Assembly (NCBI GenBank): GCA_963617965.1 | Contig: CAVEQO010000021.1 | Span: 1-40,165, forward strand | Source of the DNA: UBA6382 sp963617965 | GTDB lineage: Bacteria > Bacteroidota > Bacteroidia > Bacteroidales > Bacteroidaceae | Reading direction: 5' to 3' | DNA: 40,165 bases | Part shown: positions 25,273 through 33,108 of the stretch, one piece after another | Numbering within the stretch: position 1 is the stretch's first letter | Layout: every line of letters starts with the position of its first letter | The notes under the pieces: generated by a model | Database searches by the model: none | What the model saw: the letters and a program-made list of their open reading frames with translations, nothing else | What the model was told of the DNA's origin: nothing | Program-made: the position numbers and the translations under genes

Positions 25273-27330
25273 TTATTTCAAGCCTGTGTTGAATGCCGAA
25301 AGACGTTTCTCCATACCGTACTGGTCGGGGTAGATTATCATGACGCTGTTGTCAGCGAAATGCCGTCCCACTATAGAGGGGAGCTTCATCATCATGGGGT
25401 GGTACGACGGAGCGCCGCTCCTCGCCGCAATTAACACCACCATGTGGCTTTCGTCTATATCCTGCTTGAGCCCCACTATCCCGGCGTAGTCGTCAAACCG
25501 GCGTTGCTGTATCTTCACCTTGCCGTAGTGCTGCTGCTGCCGTTTGCATATACGTGCCCATGTGTCATCGTCGCAGCAGAAGACTGTCTGGCAGTCCAAC
25601 TGTCTGCCGAGCCTCAGCACGTGATTCAGCCATCTCACGAAGCCCTCCTCTTTACAGGCGTTCTGCGGCACTATCACGTGTATACGTCTGATAGTGTTCA
25701 GCGGACGCACAGCGTGCAGGATTATTATCTGGCGGGTTATCGTGGCGAGCATTTCCGAGATCACACTGCCGAAGCCGGTGGCCGCCTTGCCGCCGGTGAG
25801 ATGGTAGCCCATGAGAATCTCCGAAGCCTCGAAGTCTTTCATAAGATGGAACAGTCCCGTCACCGGGTTCACGCTTGAACGGACAACTTTCTTGAGGCTT
25901 ACCCCGGCAGACGCTGCTACTACGGCGGCATCGTTGACCATCTGGCGCGCTGCATTAAGCTCACGCTCGTTGCCCACGGCATCAAGCACCAGCCTCACCC
26001 CTACCAGCGGTGTGGTACTGCGGTGTGGACGCATCAATATGGCGGAAGTGATGAGGTTGCGCATAGACTCCGACCGCGACAGTGCCACAAGCATTTTGTC
26101 TTCCACGCCTTTCTGCTCGTCGTCGCTCACCTCGTTGAGACTTATGCGCCTTGACGCAGCCGAAGTGACAAACGCACTGAACACGCAACTGAACAGTATC
26201 AGCATTACCACGGCGTTGAGCAAGGTGTCGTCTACAAGCGGAGCCCCGGAGGGCAGAAGAAGCCTACGCCCCACCATGACTATGGCAAGACCGCCGGCGG
26301 CATGGGCTGAAGTAAGTCCCGTCATCATCATGCGGCAATTGGAGTCAAGTCTGAACATGGCGGCAGTCAGCCATGCTCCTATGCATTTGGAAACAAGGGC
26401 CACAGCCACCACAACAGCGGTAACAACCAGAGCCTCCTCGCTCGCCACGAGCAGCCGCACGTCTATCAGCATGCCCACGCCTATCAGAAAATAGGGGATA
26501 AACAAGGCGTTGCCCACAAAGTCAATGTGGTTCATCAGGGGCACGGAAGCCGGAATGTAGCGGTTGAATACCAACCCGGCCAGAAAAGCACCAAGCACTC
26601 CCTCCAACCCGAGACTGTCACTTATGGCAGCACTCAGCAGCACCATGCACATCACGAAGATATACTGTAGCACATCATCGGAAATCTTGCGGAATACAAA
26701 GCGTATGATTCTGGGATATATGAATATCACGGCTGCTGTATACACGGCGCACTTGAGTATTATGAACAGCCACGCCAGTGAACCGCCCTTGCCATCGAAC
26801 GTGGATGCCATAGCGGCAAGCACAAACAGCGACAGTACCAGCGATATCATCGTAGCCACCACTGACAGCGTAACCCCCTTGTGGTGGGCCAGACCGTAAC
26901 GCGAAGCGATACTGAATGCCACCATGGTGTGACTGGCCAGTATGCACGCGACCAGAACCGAGGCCGCCTCGCTCATGCCCAGTAACCAGAACGAAGACGC
27001 ATACCCCATGACAAAAGGCACGCCGAAACTCATCAGCCCGAACGTGATCACCAGCCTGCGGCCGGTCTTCAGTGCCGACATATCCATGGACAGACCTGCG
27101 GAAAACATGATGTAATACAAGCCCACCTGACCGAAGATGTCAAAGCTGTCGCCCCTCTGCAGGATTCCCAGACCGTGGGGACCGACCAGCACGCCGGCCA
27201 GCACCATACCCACAAGAGGAGGAATCCTCATCCGCTCGAACAGCACCGGAGCTCCGAGTATCAGCAACAGGACACAGAACATTATCCAAGTGGGGTCGGT
27301 AACGGGAAATATGTCGGTAAACGATATCAT
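25273..27330 (-). CDS. CPA2-type cation:proton antiporter-like membrane protein
   Basis: A protein of 685 residues. The first ~420 residues hold about 12-13 membrane helices of the Kef/CPA2 exchanger fold (RIPPLVGMVLAGVLVGPHGLG at 35-55, LYYIMFSAGLSMDMSAL at 71-87, SAHAAGGLAIVMVGRRLL). The remaining ~250 residues are cytoplasmic and look like a universal-stress-type regulatory module (VVLIAARSGAPSYHP near the end). In most family members the core helix carries an acidic pair (DD or QD) for ion binding; here the aligned stretch 157-163 reads VVATMIS with no carboxylate. It may thus not be a normal exchanger. It leads the unit with lolD and cvfB, with a possible promoter box about 105 bases upstream. 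Confidence 0.85.
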   Translation of the reverse strand: MISFTDIFPVTDPTWIMFCVLLLILGAPVLFERMRIPPLVGMVLAGVLVGPHGLGILQRGDSFDIFGQVGLYYIMFSAGLSMDMSALKTGRRLVITFGLMSFGVPFVMGYASSFWLLGMSEAASVLVACILASHTMVAFSIASRYGLAHHKGVTLSVVATMISLVLSLFVLAAMASTFDGKGGSLAWLFIILKCAVYTAAVIFIYPRIIRFVFRKISDDVLQYIFVMCMVLLSAAISDSLGLEGVLGAFLAGLVFNRYIPASVPLMNHIDFVGNALFIPYFLIGVGMLIDVRLLVASEEALVVTAVVVAVALVSKCIGAWLTAAMFRLDSNCRMMMTGLTSAHAAGGLAIVMVGRRLLLPSGAPLVDDTLLNAVVMLILFSCVFSAFVTSAASRRISLNEVSDDEQKGVEDKMLVALSRSESMRNLITSAILMRPHRSTTPLVGVRLVLDAVGNERELNAARQMVNDAAVVAASAGVSLKKVVRSSVNPVTGLFHLMKDFEASEILMGYHLTGGKAATGFGSVISEMLATITRQIIILHAVRPLNTIRRIHVIVPQNACKEEGFVRWLNHVLRLGRQLDCQTVFCCDDDTWARICKRQQQHYGKVKIQQRRFDDYAGIVGLKQDIDESHMVVLIAARSGAPSYHPMMMKLPSIVGRHFADNSVMIIYPDQYGMEKRLSAFNTGLK

Positions 27331-27434
27331 TCGGGGCTGCCAGAGCTTTGCACAGCCGCATCATGCGGCAGACAGACAGGAAAAAACAGTCCATGCCGGA
27401 TTTGCGGTCTTGCCGATTTATTTTGTATAAGGTA

Positions 27435-27442
27435 CAAAATTA
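27435..27442 (-). promoter_or_regulatory. Possible -7 promoter box for antiporter-lolD-cvfB
   Basis: On the minus strand the sequence reads TAATTTTG, an exact TAnnTTTG match, giving a leader of about 100 bases. The nearest -33-like TTTG is only 12 bases away, so spacing is not ideal. The intergenic region 27331-27668 holds no gene that I can see; it carries this box and a divergent one for asd. Confidence 0.45.
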
Positions 27443-27570
27443 ACGATTTTAAACCAAATCGGCTCTGTTTTCATTCCAAATCGGAAGTTCCTTGCCGTAA
27501 TAACGCAACAATGTATACTGCCTTGCCAAAAATCCCCACGGCATACACTGGCATTACGCCCCCTTTTTAT

Positions 27571-27578
27571 TATTTTTG
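27571..27578 (+). promoter_or_regulatory. Possible -7 promoter box for asd
   Basis: TATTTTTG matches TAnnTTTG exactly and stands about 90 bases before the asd ATG at 27669. The expected -33 position (27547-27550) reads ACTG, two of four bases. Confidence 0.4.
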
Positions 27579-27668
27579 CATATCGGTCGGAAACGGGAAC
27601 CTCATGTGTGTCTTCCGTCCCGTCACAGAAAACAACATATCAAGACCACAACAAATATTTTCACGCAG

Positions 27669-28682
27669 ATGAACGTAGCTATCGTGGGCGCCAGCGGCGC
27701 CGTAGGACAAGAGTTTATGCGCATACTCGCCGAGCGCAGTTTTCCCATTGATGAACTTACCCTGTTCGGCTCAAGCCGTTCCGCAGGCAAACAATACACC
27801 TTCAAGGGCAAGTCATACACAGTCAAGGAACTCCGCCACGGCGATGGTTTCAAGGGCATTGATGTGGTGTTCACGTCTGCGGGGGCGGGTGTGTCAAAGG
27901 AATACCTTGAAGACATCACCAGATTCGGCGCAGTGATGATAGACAACTCCAGCGCATTCCGTATGGACAGCGATGTGCCGCTCGTGGTGCCTGAATGCAA
28001 TGCGGCAGATGCCCTCGTGCGTCCACGCGGCGTAATCGCCAACCCCAACTGCACCACCATCATGATGGTAGTTGTACTGCAGCCCATTGAACAGCTGTCA
28101 CACATAAAGCGCATACACATCTCCTCATACCAGAGTGCGTCGGGAGCCGGAGCTGCCGCCATGGACGAACTCCAGCAGCAGTACAAGGAACTGGTTGAGA
28201 CCGGCAAGGCCAAGACCATCAGCAAATTCCCGCACCAGCTGGCATACAACGTCATACCGCAGATAGACGTGATGACCGAAACCGATTACACCAAGGAAGA
28301 AATGAAGATGTACAACGAGACACGCAAAATAATGCACTCCGATGTGCGCACCTCCGCCACCTGCGTCAGGGTGTCTTCGCTCCGTTCGCACTCTGAAGCC
28401 GTGTGGATAGAAACCGAAAAACCGCTTGACGTGGATGCCGTGCGCAATGCCATTGCCGCCGCACCGGGTTGTACCCTCGTTGATGACCCGCAGAACTATG
28501 TGTACCCCATGCCGCTTGAATCTGCCGGCAAGGATGATGTCTATGTAGGACGCGTCCGCAAAGACCTCGCCAACGACAACGGCATCACGCTGTGGCTCAC
28601 CGGCGACCAGATACGCAAGGGGGCTGCCCTCAACGCAGTGCAGATTGCCGAATACCTGATACACACGGGCAACGTCAACTGA
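27669..28682 (+). CDS. asd: Aspartate-semialdehyde dehydrogenase
   Basis: A cytoplasmic enzyme of 337 residues that reduces aspartyl phosphate to aspartate semialdehyde with NADPH, the branch point to lysine/diaminopimelate, threonine and methionine. The NADP loop is VGASGAVGQEFM (6-17), the catalytic cysteine is Cys128 in NPNCTT, and the substrate-binding region YQSASGAGAAAMDEL follows. HSDVRTSATCVRVSSLRSHSE contains the histidine region near the active site. The start at 27669 is set by the NADP loop; an in-frame upstream ATG adds 31 residues without family sequence. It is transcribed alone and ends in a bidirectional hairpin. Confidence 0.97.
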   Translation: MNVAIVGASGAVGQEFMRILAERSFPIDELTLFGSSRSAGKQYTFKGKSYTVKELRHGDGFKGIDVVFTSAGAGVSKEYLEDITRFGAVMIDNSSAFRMDSDVPLVVPECNAADALVRPRGVIANPNCTTIMMVVVLQPIEQLSHIKRIHISSYQSASGAGAAAMDELQQQYKELVETGKAKTISKFPHQLAYNVIPQIDVMTETDYTKEEMKMYNETRKIMHSDVRTSATCVRVSSLRSHSEAVWIETEKPLDVDAVRNAIAAAPGCTLVDDPQNYVYPMPLESAGKDDVYVGRVRKDLANDNGITLWLTGDQIRKGAALNAVQIAEYLIHTGNVN

Positions 28683-28714
28683 CGGCGTATATTCTCGCCT
28701 TTTTACAATTCCAA

Positions 28715-28766
28715 CAAATAACATAACCGCCGCATTCCGTTCCGAACGCGGCGGTTATGTTATTTG
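28715..28766 (+). terminator. Strong hairpin terminator after asd
   Basis: Perfect 19-base arms (28715-28733 and 28748-28766) enclose a 14-base loop; the hairpin begins 32 bases after the asd stop. AT-rich arm ends on both sides mean it could also stop transcription coming from frdB. Confidence 0.85.
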
Positions 28767-28830
28767 CCGTTCTTTCTCCGTACAACGTGCATCGGAGCAA
28801 GACCTTGACGGCTACCCCTATGTGGGGAGA

Positions 28831-28867
28831 TACGGAGCTGGTGACGCAAGCGTGCGCCAGCCCCGTA
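28831..28867 (-). terminator. Hairpin after the frdCAB operon
   Basis: On the minus strand 11-base arms (28857-28867 with 28831-28841) pair with one G-U and a 15-base loop, starting seven bases after the frdB stop. There is no long T tract, so it may act together with the stronger hairpin beyond it. Confidence 0.6.
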
Positions 28868-28873
28868 CGTGTG

Positions 28874-29632
28874 TCAATCCTTGAATTTCGCCGAAATGAA
28901 CTCGCGGTTGAGACGTGCGATATTGGCTATTGTCTCGTTCTTGGGGCAGACTGCCTCACAGGCACGGGTGTTGGTACAATTGCCGAAGCCCAGTTCATCC
29001 ATGCGCGCCACCATGGCTTTAGCGCGCTTGGCAGCCTCGGGGCGACCTTGCGGCAAGAGGGCGAGCTGACTGACCTTGGAACTTACGAACAGCATGGCAG
29101 AACCGTTTTTGCAGGCTGCCACACACGCACCGCAGCCGATACATGTGGCGCAGTCCATTGCCTCGTCTGCATCCTGCTTGGGAATAAGGATTGCGTTGGC
29201 ATCCTGTGGCTGACCTGTGCGCACGGAAGTATAACCGCCGGCCTGTATGATTTTGTCAAACGCCGAACGGTCTACCATACAGTCCTTGATTACCGGAAAT
29301 GCAGCGGAACGCCACGGCTCCACAACAATCACGTCACCGTCATTGAAACGACGCATATAGAGCTGGCACGTAGTGGCTCCTGCAGCAGTCTTGCCGTGGG
29401 GAGTGCCGTTGATGTAAAGCGAGCACATCCCGCAGATGCCCTCACGGCAGTCATGATCAAACACAAAAGGTTCCTGCCCCTCCTCAATGAGTTCTTCGTT
29501 GAGGATATCAAGCATCTCCAGAAACGATGTGTCATCGGGGATGTTCTTCATCTCGTGAGTATCAAAATGACCCTTATCCTTAGGACCATTCTGCTTCCAA
29601 TACTTTAGTGTAAAAGAAATATTTTTTGCCAT
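28874..29632 (-). CDS. frdB: Fumarate reductase/succinate dehydrogenase iron-sulfur subunit
   Basis: An electron-transfer subunit of 252 residues linking the flavin subunit to the membrane cytochrome. Cluster ligands can be assigned by motif: [2Fe-2S] Cys62, Cys67, Cys70 and Cys89 (CREGICGMC then C); [4Fe-4S] Cys164, Cys167, Cys170 and Cys229; [3Fe-4S] Cys174, Cys219 and Cys225, by analogy with E. coli FrdB. An additional Cys161 precedes the second group. In anaerobic Bacteroidales this complex mainly reduces fumarate to succinate as a respiratory sink. It is the last gene of frdC-frdA-frdB, 21 bases after frdA. Confidence 0.96.
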   Translation of the reverse strand: MAKNISFTLKYWKQNGPKDKGHFDTHEMKNIPDDTSFLEMLDILNEELIEEGQEPFVFDHDCREGICGMCSLYINGTPHGKTAAGATTCQLYMRRFNDGDVIVVEPWRSAAFPVIKDCMVDRSAFDKIIQAGGYTSVRTGQPQDANAILIPKQDADEAMDCATCIGCGACVAACKNGSAMLFVSSKVSQLALLPQGRPEAAKRAKAMVARMDELGFGNCTNTRACEAVCPKNETIANIARLNREFISAKFKD

Positions 29633-29653
29633 TGTGTTTTAAGGTTTTAAGGG

Positions 29654-31633
29654 TTAGTTCTTGTAGTTGCGCGTCTGTACCTTGATGATCTCGTATTCAA
29701 GCGGTTCCTTGCTGAGCACAGGAGCGGTATCGTCATCGTTTTGGTATTCCCAGCAGCCTACGTAGAAGAAGTTCTCGTCATCACGCTTGGCCTCGCCCTC
29801 TTCCGTCTGGTGTTCCTCGCGGAAATGGCCACCGCAAGACTCCTCGCGGTGGAGCGCATCTGTGGCGATGAGTTCGCCCATGAGAATGAAATCGCGAAGA
29901 TGGATGGCTTTGTCAAGTTCCACATTGAGGCCCTCCTTGGCACCGGGGACAAACACATTTTCGTTAAACTCCTTGCGGATGCCCTTGATGAGTTTGAGCC
30001 CCTCTTCAAGACCCTCCTTGGTACGGCCCATACCCACATGTTCCCACATGATATGTCCCAATTCCTTGTGGATGGAATCAACAGAACGCTTCCCGTGGAT
30101 ATTCATGATGCGGTCTATCTCGGCCTGTACTCCGGCTTCAGCCTTCACAAACTCAGGACTGTTTACGGGCAGGTGCGGCCAGATAGCCTGATCTGCCAGA
30201 TAGTTCTGGATAGTATAGGGAAGGACAAAATATCCGTCGGCCAGACCCTGCATCAGGGCTGATGCACCGAGACGGTTGGCTCCGTGGTCAGAGAAATTGC
30301 ATTCACCGATAGCGAAAAGTCCCGGGATGGAGGTTTGGAGTTCGTAGTCTACCCAGATGCCGCCCATAGTATAGTGGATTGCGGGGAATATCATCATCGG
30401 GTTGTAGTATTCCACTCCATCAACGGTCTTGACAAGTTCGCCGGGATTCACGTCAGTAATCTCCTCGTACATGTCAAAGAGGTTACCGTAGCGTTGACGG
30501 ATTTCGTCAATGCCGAGACGCTGTATTGATTCGGAAAAGTCAAGGAACACGGCAAGACCGGTGTTGTTCACACCATAGCCCTTGTCGCAACGCTCCTTTG
30601 CAGCACGGCTTGCCACGTCACGGGGCACAAGGTTGCCGAAAGCCGGATAACGGCGTTCCAGATAGTAGTCGCGCTTTTCTTCCGGGATGTCACTGCCCTT
30701 GATCTCGCCGGCCTGCAGTTTCTTTGCGTCTTCAATGTCCTTGGGCACCCAGATGCGACCGTCGTTGCGCAGCGACTCCGACATCAGGGTAAGCTTGGAC
30801 TGCTTGTCGCCGTGTACCGGTATACACGTGGGGTGTATCTGCACGTATGAAGGGTTGGCGAACATCGCACCCTTGCGGTAGCACTGTACTGCGGCCGTAC
30901 AGTTGCAGCCCATGGCGTTGGTGGAAAGGAAATACGTGTTGCCATATCCGCCTGTAGCTATCACCACGGCATTGGCGGAGAAACGCTCAAGCTTGCCGGT
31001 GACAAGGTTCTTGGCAATGATGCCGCGTGCGCGGCCTTCTACCAGCACCACGTCTTCCATTTCATAGCGTGTGTAGAGTTTCACCTTGCCGGCTTCAACC
31101 ATACGGCTGAGCGCACTGTAGGCCCCGAGCAGCAACTGCTGGCCGGTCTGGCCCTTGGCATAGAACGTGCGGCTTACCTGAGCCCCGCCGAAAGAGCGGT
31201 TGGCGAGCATGCCGCCATACTCGCGCGCAAAAGGAACGCCCTGCGCCACGCACTGGTCTATGATGTTGTTGCTGACCTCTGCCAGACGGTACACGTTGGC
31301 CTCGCGGGCACGGTAGTCACCGCCTTTTACAGTATCGTAGAAGAGACGGTATACGGAGTCACCGTCATTCTGGTAGTTCTTGGCTGCGTTTATGCCGCCC
31401 TGGGCGGCAATGGAGTGGGCACGGCGTGGAGAATCCTGTATACAGAAATTAAGCACGTTGAAGCCCATCTCGCCAAGCGATGCGGCTGCACTGGCACCGG
31501 CCAGACCCGTGCCGACAACGATGACATCAAGCTTGAGCTTGTTCTTGGGGTTAACCAATCTCTGGTGTGCCTTGTAATTAGTCCACTTTTCCGCTATTGG
31601 GCCCTCTGGTATTCTTGAATTTATTGTTGCCAT
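29654..31633 (-). CDS. frdA: Fumarate reductase/succinate dehydrogenase flavoprotein subunit
   Basis: The catalytic subunit, 659 residues, which interconverts fumarate and succinate. The FAD-binding N-terminus is VVGTGLAGASAAASLGEMG (about 40-58). RRAHSIAAQGGINAAKNY contains the histidine that normally binds FAD covalently. Further motifs are ATGGYGNTYFLSTNAMG, QIHPTCIPVHGDKQSKL in the dicarboxylate site, and GLFAIGECNFSDHGANRLGA near the end of the FAD domain. The length and the VHGDKQSKL motif fit the Bacteroidetes/epsilonproteobacterial type rather than the enterobacterial one. It starts 32 bases after frdC. Confidence 0.97.
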   Translation of the reverse strand: MATINSRIPEGPIAEKWTNYKAHQRLVNPKNKLKLDVIVVGTGLAGASAAASLGEMGFNVLNFCIQDSPRRAHSIAAQGGINAAKNYQNDGDSVYRLFYDTVKGGDYRAREANVYRLAEVSNNIIDQCVAQGVPFAREYGGMLANRSFGGAQVSRTFYAKGQTGQQLLLGAYSALSRMVEAGKVKLYTRYEMEDVVLVEGRARGIIAKNLVTGKLERFSANAVVIATGGYGNTYFLSTNAMGCNCTAAVQCYRKGAMFANPSYVQIHPTCIPVHGDKQSKLTLMSESLRNDGRIWVPKDIEDAKKLQAGEIKGSDIPEEKRDYYLERRYPAFGNLVPRDVASRAAKERCDKGYGVNNTGLAVFLDFSESIQRLGIDEIRQRYGNLFDMYEEITDVNPGELVKTVDGVEYYNPMMIFPAIHYTMGGIWVDYELQTSIPGLFAIGECNFSDHGANRLGASALMQGLADGYFVLPYTIQNYLADQAIWPHLPVNSPEFVKAEAGVQAEIDRIMNIHGKRSVDSIHKELGHIMWEHVGMGRTKEGLEEGLKLIKGIRKEFNENVFVPGAKEGLNVELDKAIHLRDFILMGELIATDALHREESCGGHFREEHQTEEGEAKRDDENFFYVGCWEYQNDDDTAPVLSKEPLEYEIIKVQTRNYKN

Positions 31634-31665
31634 TGTATTTTCGTTTTAATATAGTTTTCCGATAA

Positions 31666-32343
31666 TTATCCTACGCAGTCAGGGCAAAGAGCAAACGCAA
31701 CCACCACTGCCGCAAACATGAGGATTACGACCGTAACCCATACATTGCCTATCGTCTTCCAGCGGTTGAACCAGATCTTGCCGTTCACGCCTATGGTCTG
31801 GAACGCGCTCCAGAAACCGTGGCTCAGGTGAAACCAGAGTGCCGCCAGCCATACAAGATAGATGAACGAGTACACGGGACAGCCAAAGGTCTTCTTTATG
31901 TGGTACACTCCGTCAGAGGCATAGAGGGCACTGAGCTCATCACCCGCAAGCTCGGCGAACATCATGTTATACCAGAAATTGTAGAGGTGAAGCAGCAGCC
32001 CGAGCACGATGACTATACCGAGGACAAGCATGTTCTGGGAAGCCCACTCAACCTTTGCGGGCTTGTCGGTCACTTCATACCTGCTGATACCGCGCGCCTT
32101 GCGGTTCTTGAGCGTAAGAATCACAGCATAGACAAAGTGTATGGCCACCAAAGCCGCAAGTACTGCCGTAGCGGCCACTGCATACCAGTTCGCACCCAGA
32201 AACTCACAGATAGCATTGTACCCCTCTTCGCTGATCAAGGCGACCACATTCATGCACGCATGAAATGTAAGGAAAAGAATCAGTGCGATACCCGTGACGG
32301 ACATCAGTACTTTCTTACCGATTGAAGATTTTGTTAACCACAT
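31666..32343 (-). CDS. frdC: Fumarate reductase/succinate dehydrogenase cytochrome b subunit
   Basis: An integral membrane protein of 225 residues with five hydrophobic helices, of the cytochrome b558 type that binds haems and takes electrons from menaquinol. The N-terminal SSIGKKVLMSVTGIALILFL is typical of Bacteroidetes SdhC/FrdC. Candidate haem-ligand histidines occur in the helices (LTFHACMNVV, VAIHFVYAV, LLLHLYNFWYN, LWFHLSHGFWSAFQTIG). First gene of the operon, about 70 bases downstream of a near-consensus promoter. Confidence 0.95.
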   Translation of the reverse strand: MWLTKSSIGKKVLMSVTGIALILFLTFHACMNVVALISEEGYNAICEFLGANWYAVAATAVLAALVAIHFVYAVILTLKNRKARGISRYEVTDKPAKVEWASQNMLVLGIVIVLGLLLHLYNFWYNMMFAELAGDELSALYASDGVYHIKKTFGCPVYSFIYLVWLAALWFHLSHGFWSAFQTIGVNGKIWFNRWKTIGNVWVTVVILMFAAVVVAFALCPDCVG

Positions 32344-32416
32344 AGATTTTTTGAATTGTTATAGATATTAGTTAGTATTTTCCGTGACCGCAAAACCCTC
32401 ACGGGACTTGGCTCTG

Positions 32417-32448
32417 CAAAATTAGTCGTTTTTCACAAGCCGCACAAA
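32417..32448 (-). promoter_or_regulatory. Promoter of frdCAB
   Basis: On the minus strand a perfect -33 TTTG (32445-32448) is separated by exactly 20 bases from a perfect -7 TAATTTTG (32417-32424). This is the best match to the Bacteroidetes housekeeping promoter in the window. The predicted start lies near 32410, giving a leader of about 65 bases to the frdC ATG at 32343. Confidence 0.8.
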
Positions 32449-32526
32449 AAAATGCGAACAAAACCCGCAAGGCAGACCTCGTTCTGGCGGGCTGCCGCCA
32501 CAAGACCCGCCACAGATGGGCTGCAC

Positions 32527-33105
32527 TCACATCAGGACAGCACCGCCCCGCTCTATGTCGTGCATGGTCTTGGGCGGGCGTTTCATCACTTTCATCTTCA
32601 GGCTTTCCGACGAGCATTTTTTCCGGACGGTTTTCCGGTTTTCGGCAAACGGGCTGTCAAAGCCGAAGAAGTCGTCAAAGGGCGAGCGATATCTGCTGCG
32701 CACGGCCCCGTCAAGGTCTACGTTGTATTTGCGCGGCGGAAAAACAAGGCTGCCCACTCCGCGGAAAGTCACCACGAACTGTTCGGCGACAACAGAATAA
32801 TACCGTTTGCCGCCGTATGTGGAAACCTGCTGCGTAAGGCGGCGGTTGCTGCCGTAAGGTCTCACATCGGTGTCCTTGAGTTCCGGAACGTCTTTGTCAA
32901 GGTTCTCAATCCTGCTGAACGTGGAGTTGGAATAGAGGGTCAGAGTCACTATAACGCTGTCGCCCTCCATCAGTTCCTTGCCCGTGTCTGACAGTGTCGC
33001 CACGGCAAACAGCTTTATCCCGTCGTCATCGGTGTTGTCTCCTGCGGCAAACACAGGGAACGAAACAAGAATCATTGCTGTCAGGAAATTGGCGAGAGTC
33101 TTCAT
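32527..33105 (-). CDS. Short exported BatD-like protein
   Basis: A protein of 192 residues with a signal peptide (about 1-20). The mature part resembles the first beta-domain of BatD (GDSVIVTLTLYSNSTF, YGGKRYYSVVAEQFVVTFRGVGSLVFPPRKYNVDLDG) followed by an F-D-D-F-F-G-F motif seen in BatD proteins. Full BatD proteins are about 600 residues with a membrane helix, so this is a single-domain form; it ends at a proper stop and shows no sign of frameshift. Function is unknown, probably an envelope protein interaction. It starts three bases after the nadE stop, so it must be translated from the nadE transcript. Confidence 0.7.
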   Translation of the reverse strand: MKTLANFLTAMILVSFPVFAAGDNTDDDGIKLFAVATLSDTGKELMEGDSVIVTLTLYSNSTFSRIENLDKDVPELKDTDVRPYGSNRRLTQQVSTYGGKRYYSVVAEQFVVTFRGVGSLVFPPRKYNVDLDGAVRSRYRSPFDDFFGFDSPFAENRKTVRKKCSSESLKMKVMKRPPKTMHDIERGGAVLM

Positions 33106-33108
33106 ATG

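Noticed and set aside
28757..29608. Plus-strand frame of 283 codons opposite frdB
   Set aside because: It is antisense to frdB, whose cysteine ligands are all accounted for, and it begins inside the asd terminator.
32485..32512. Seven-base stem downstream of the BatD-like gene as a terminator
   Set aside because: The arms TGGCGGG and CCCGCCA pair, but no T tract follows on the minus strand and an alternative stem competes, so it was not listed.
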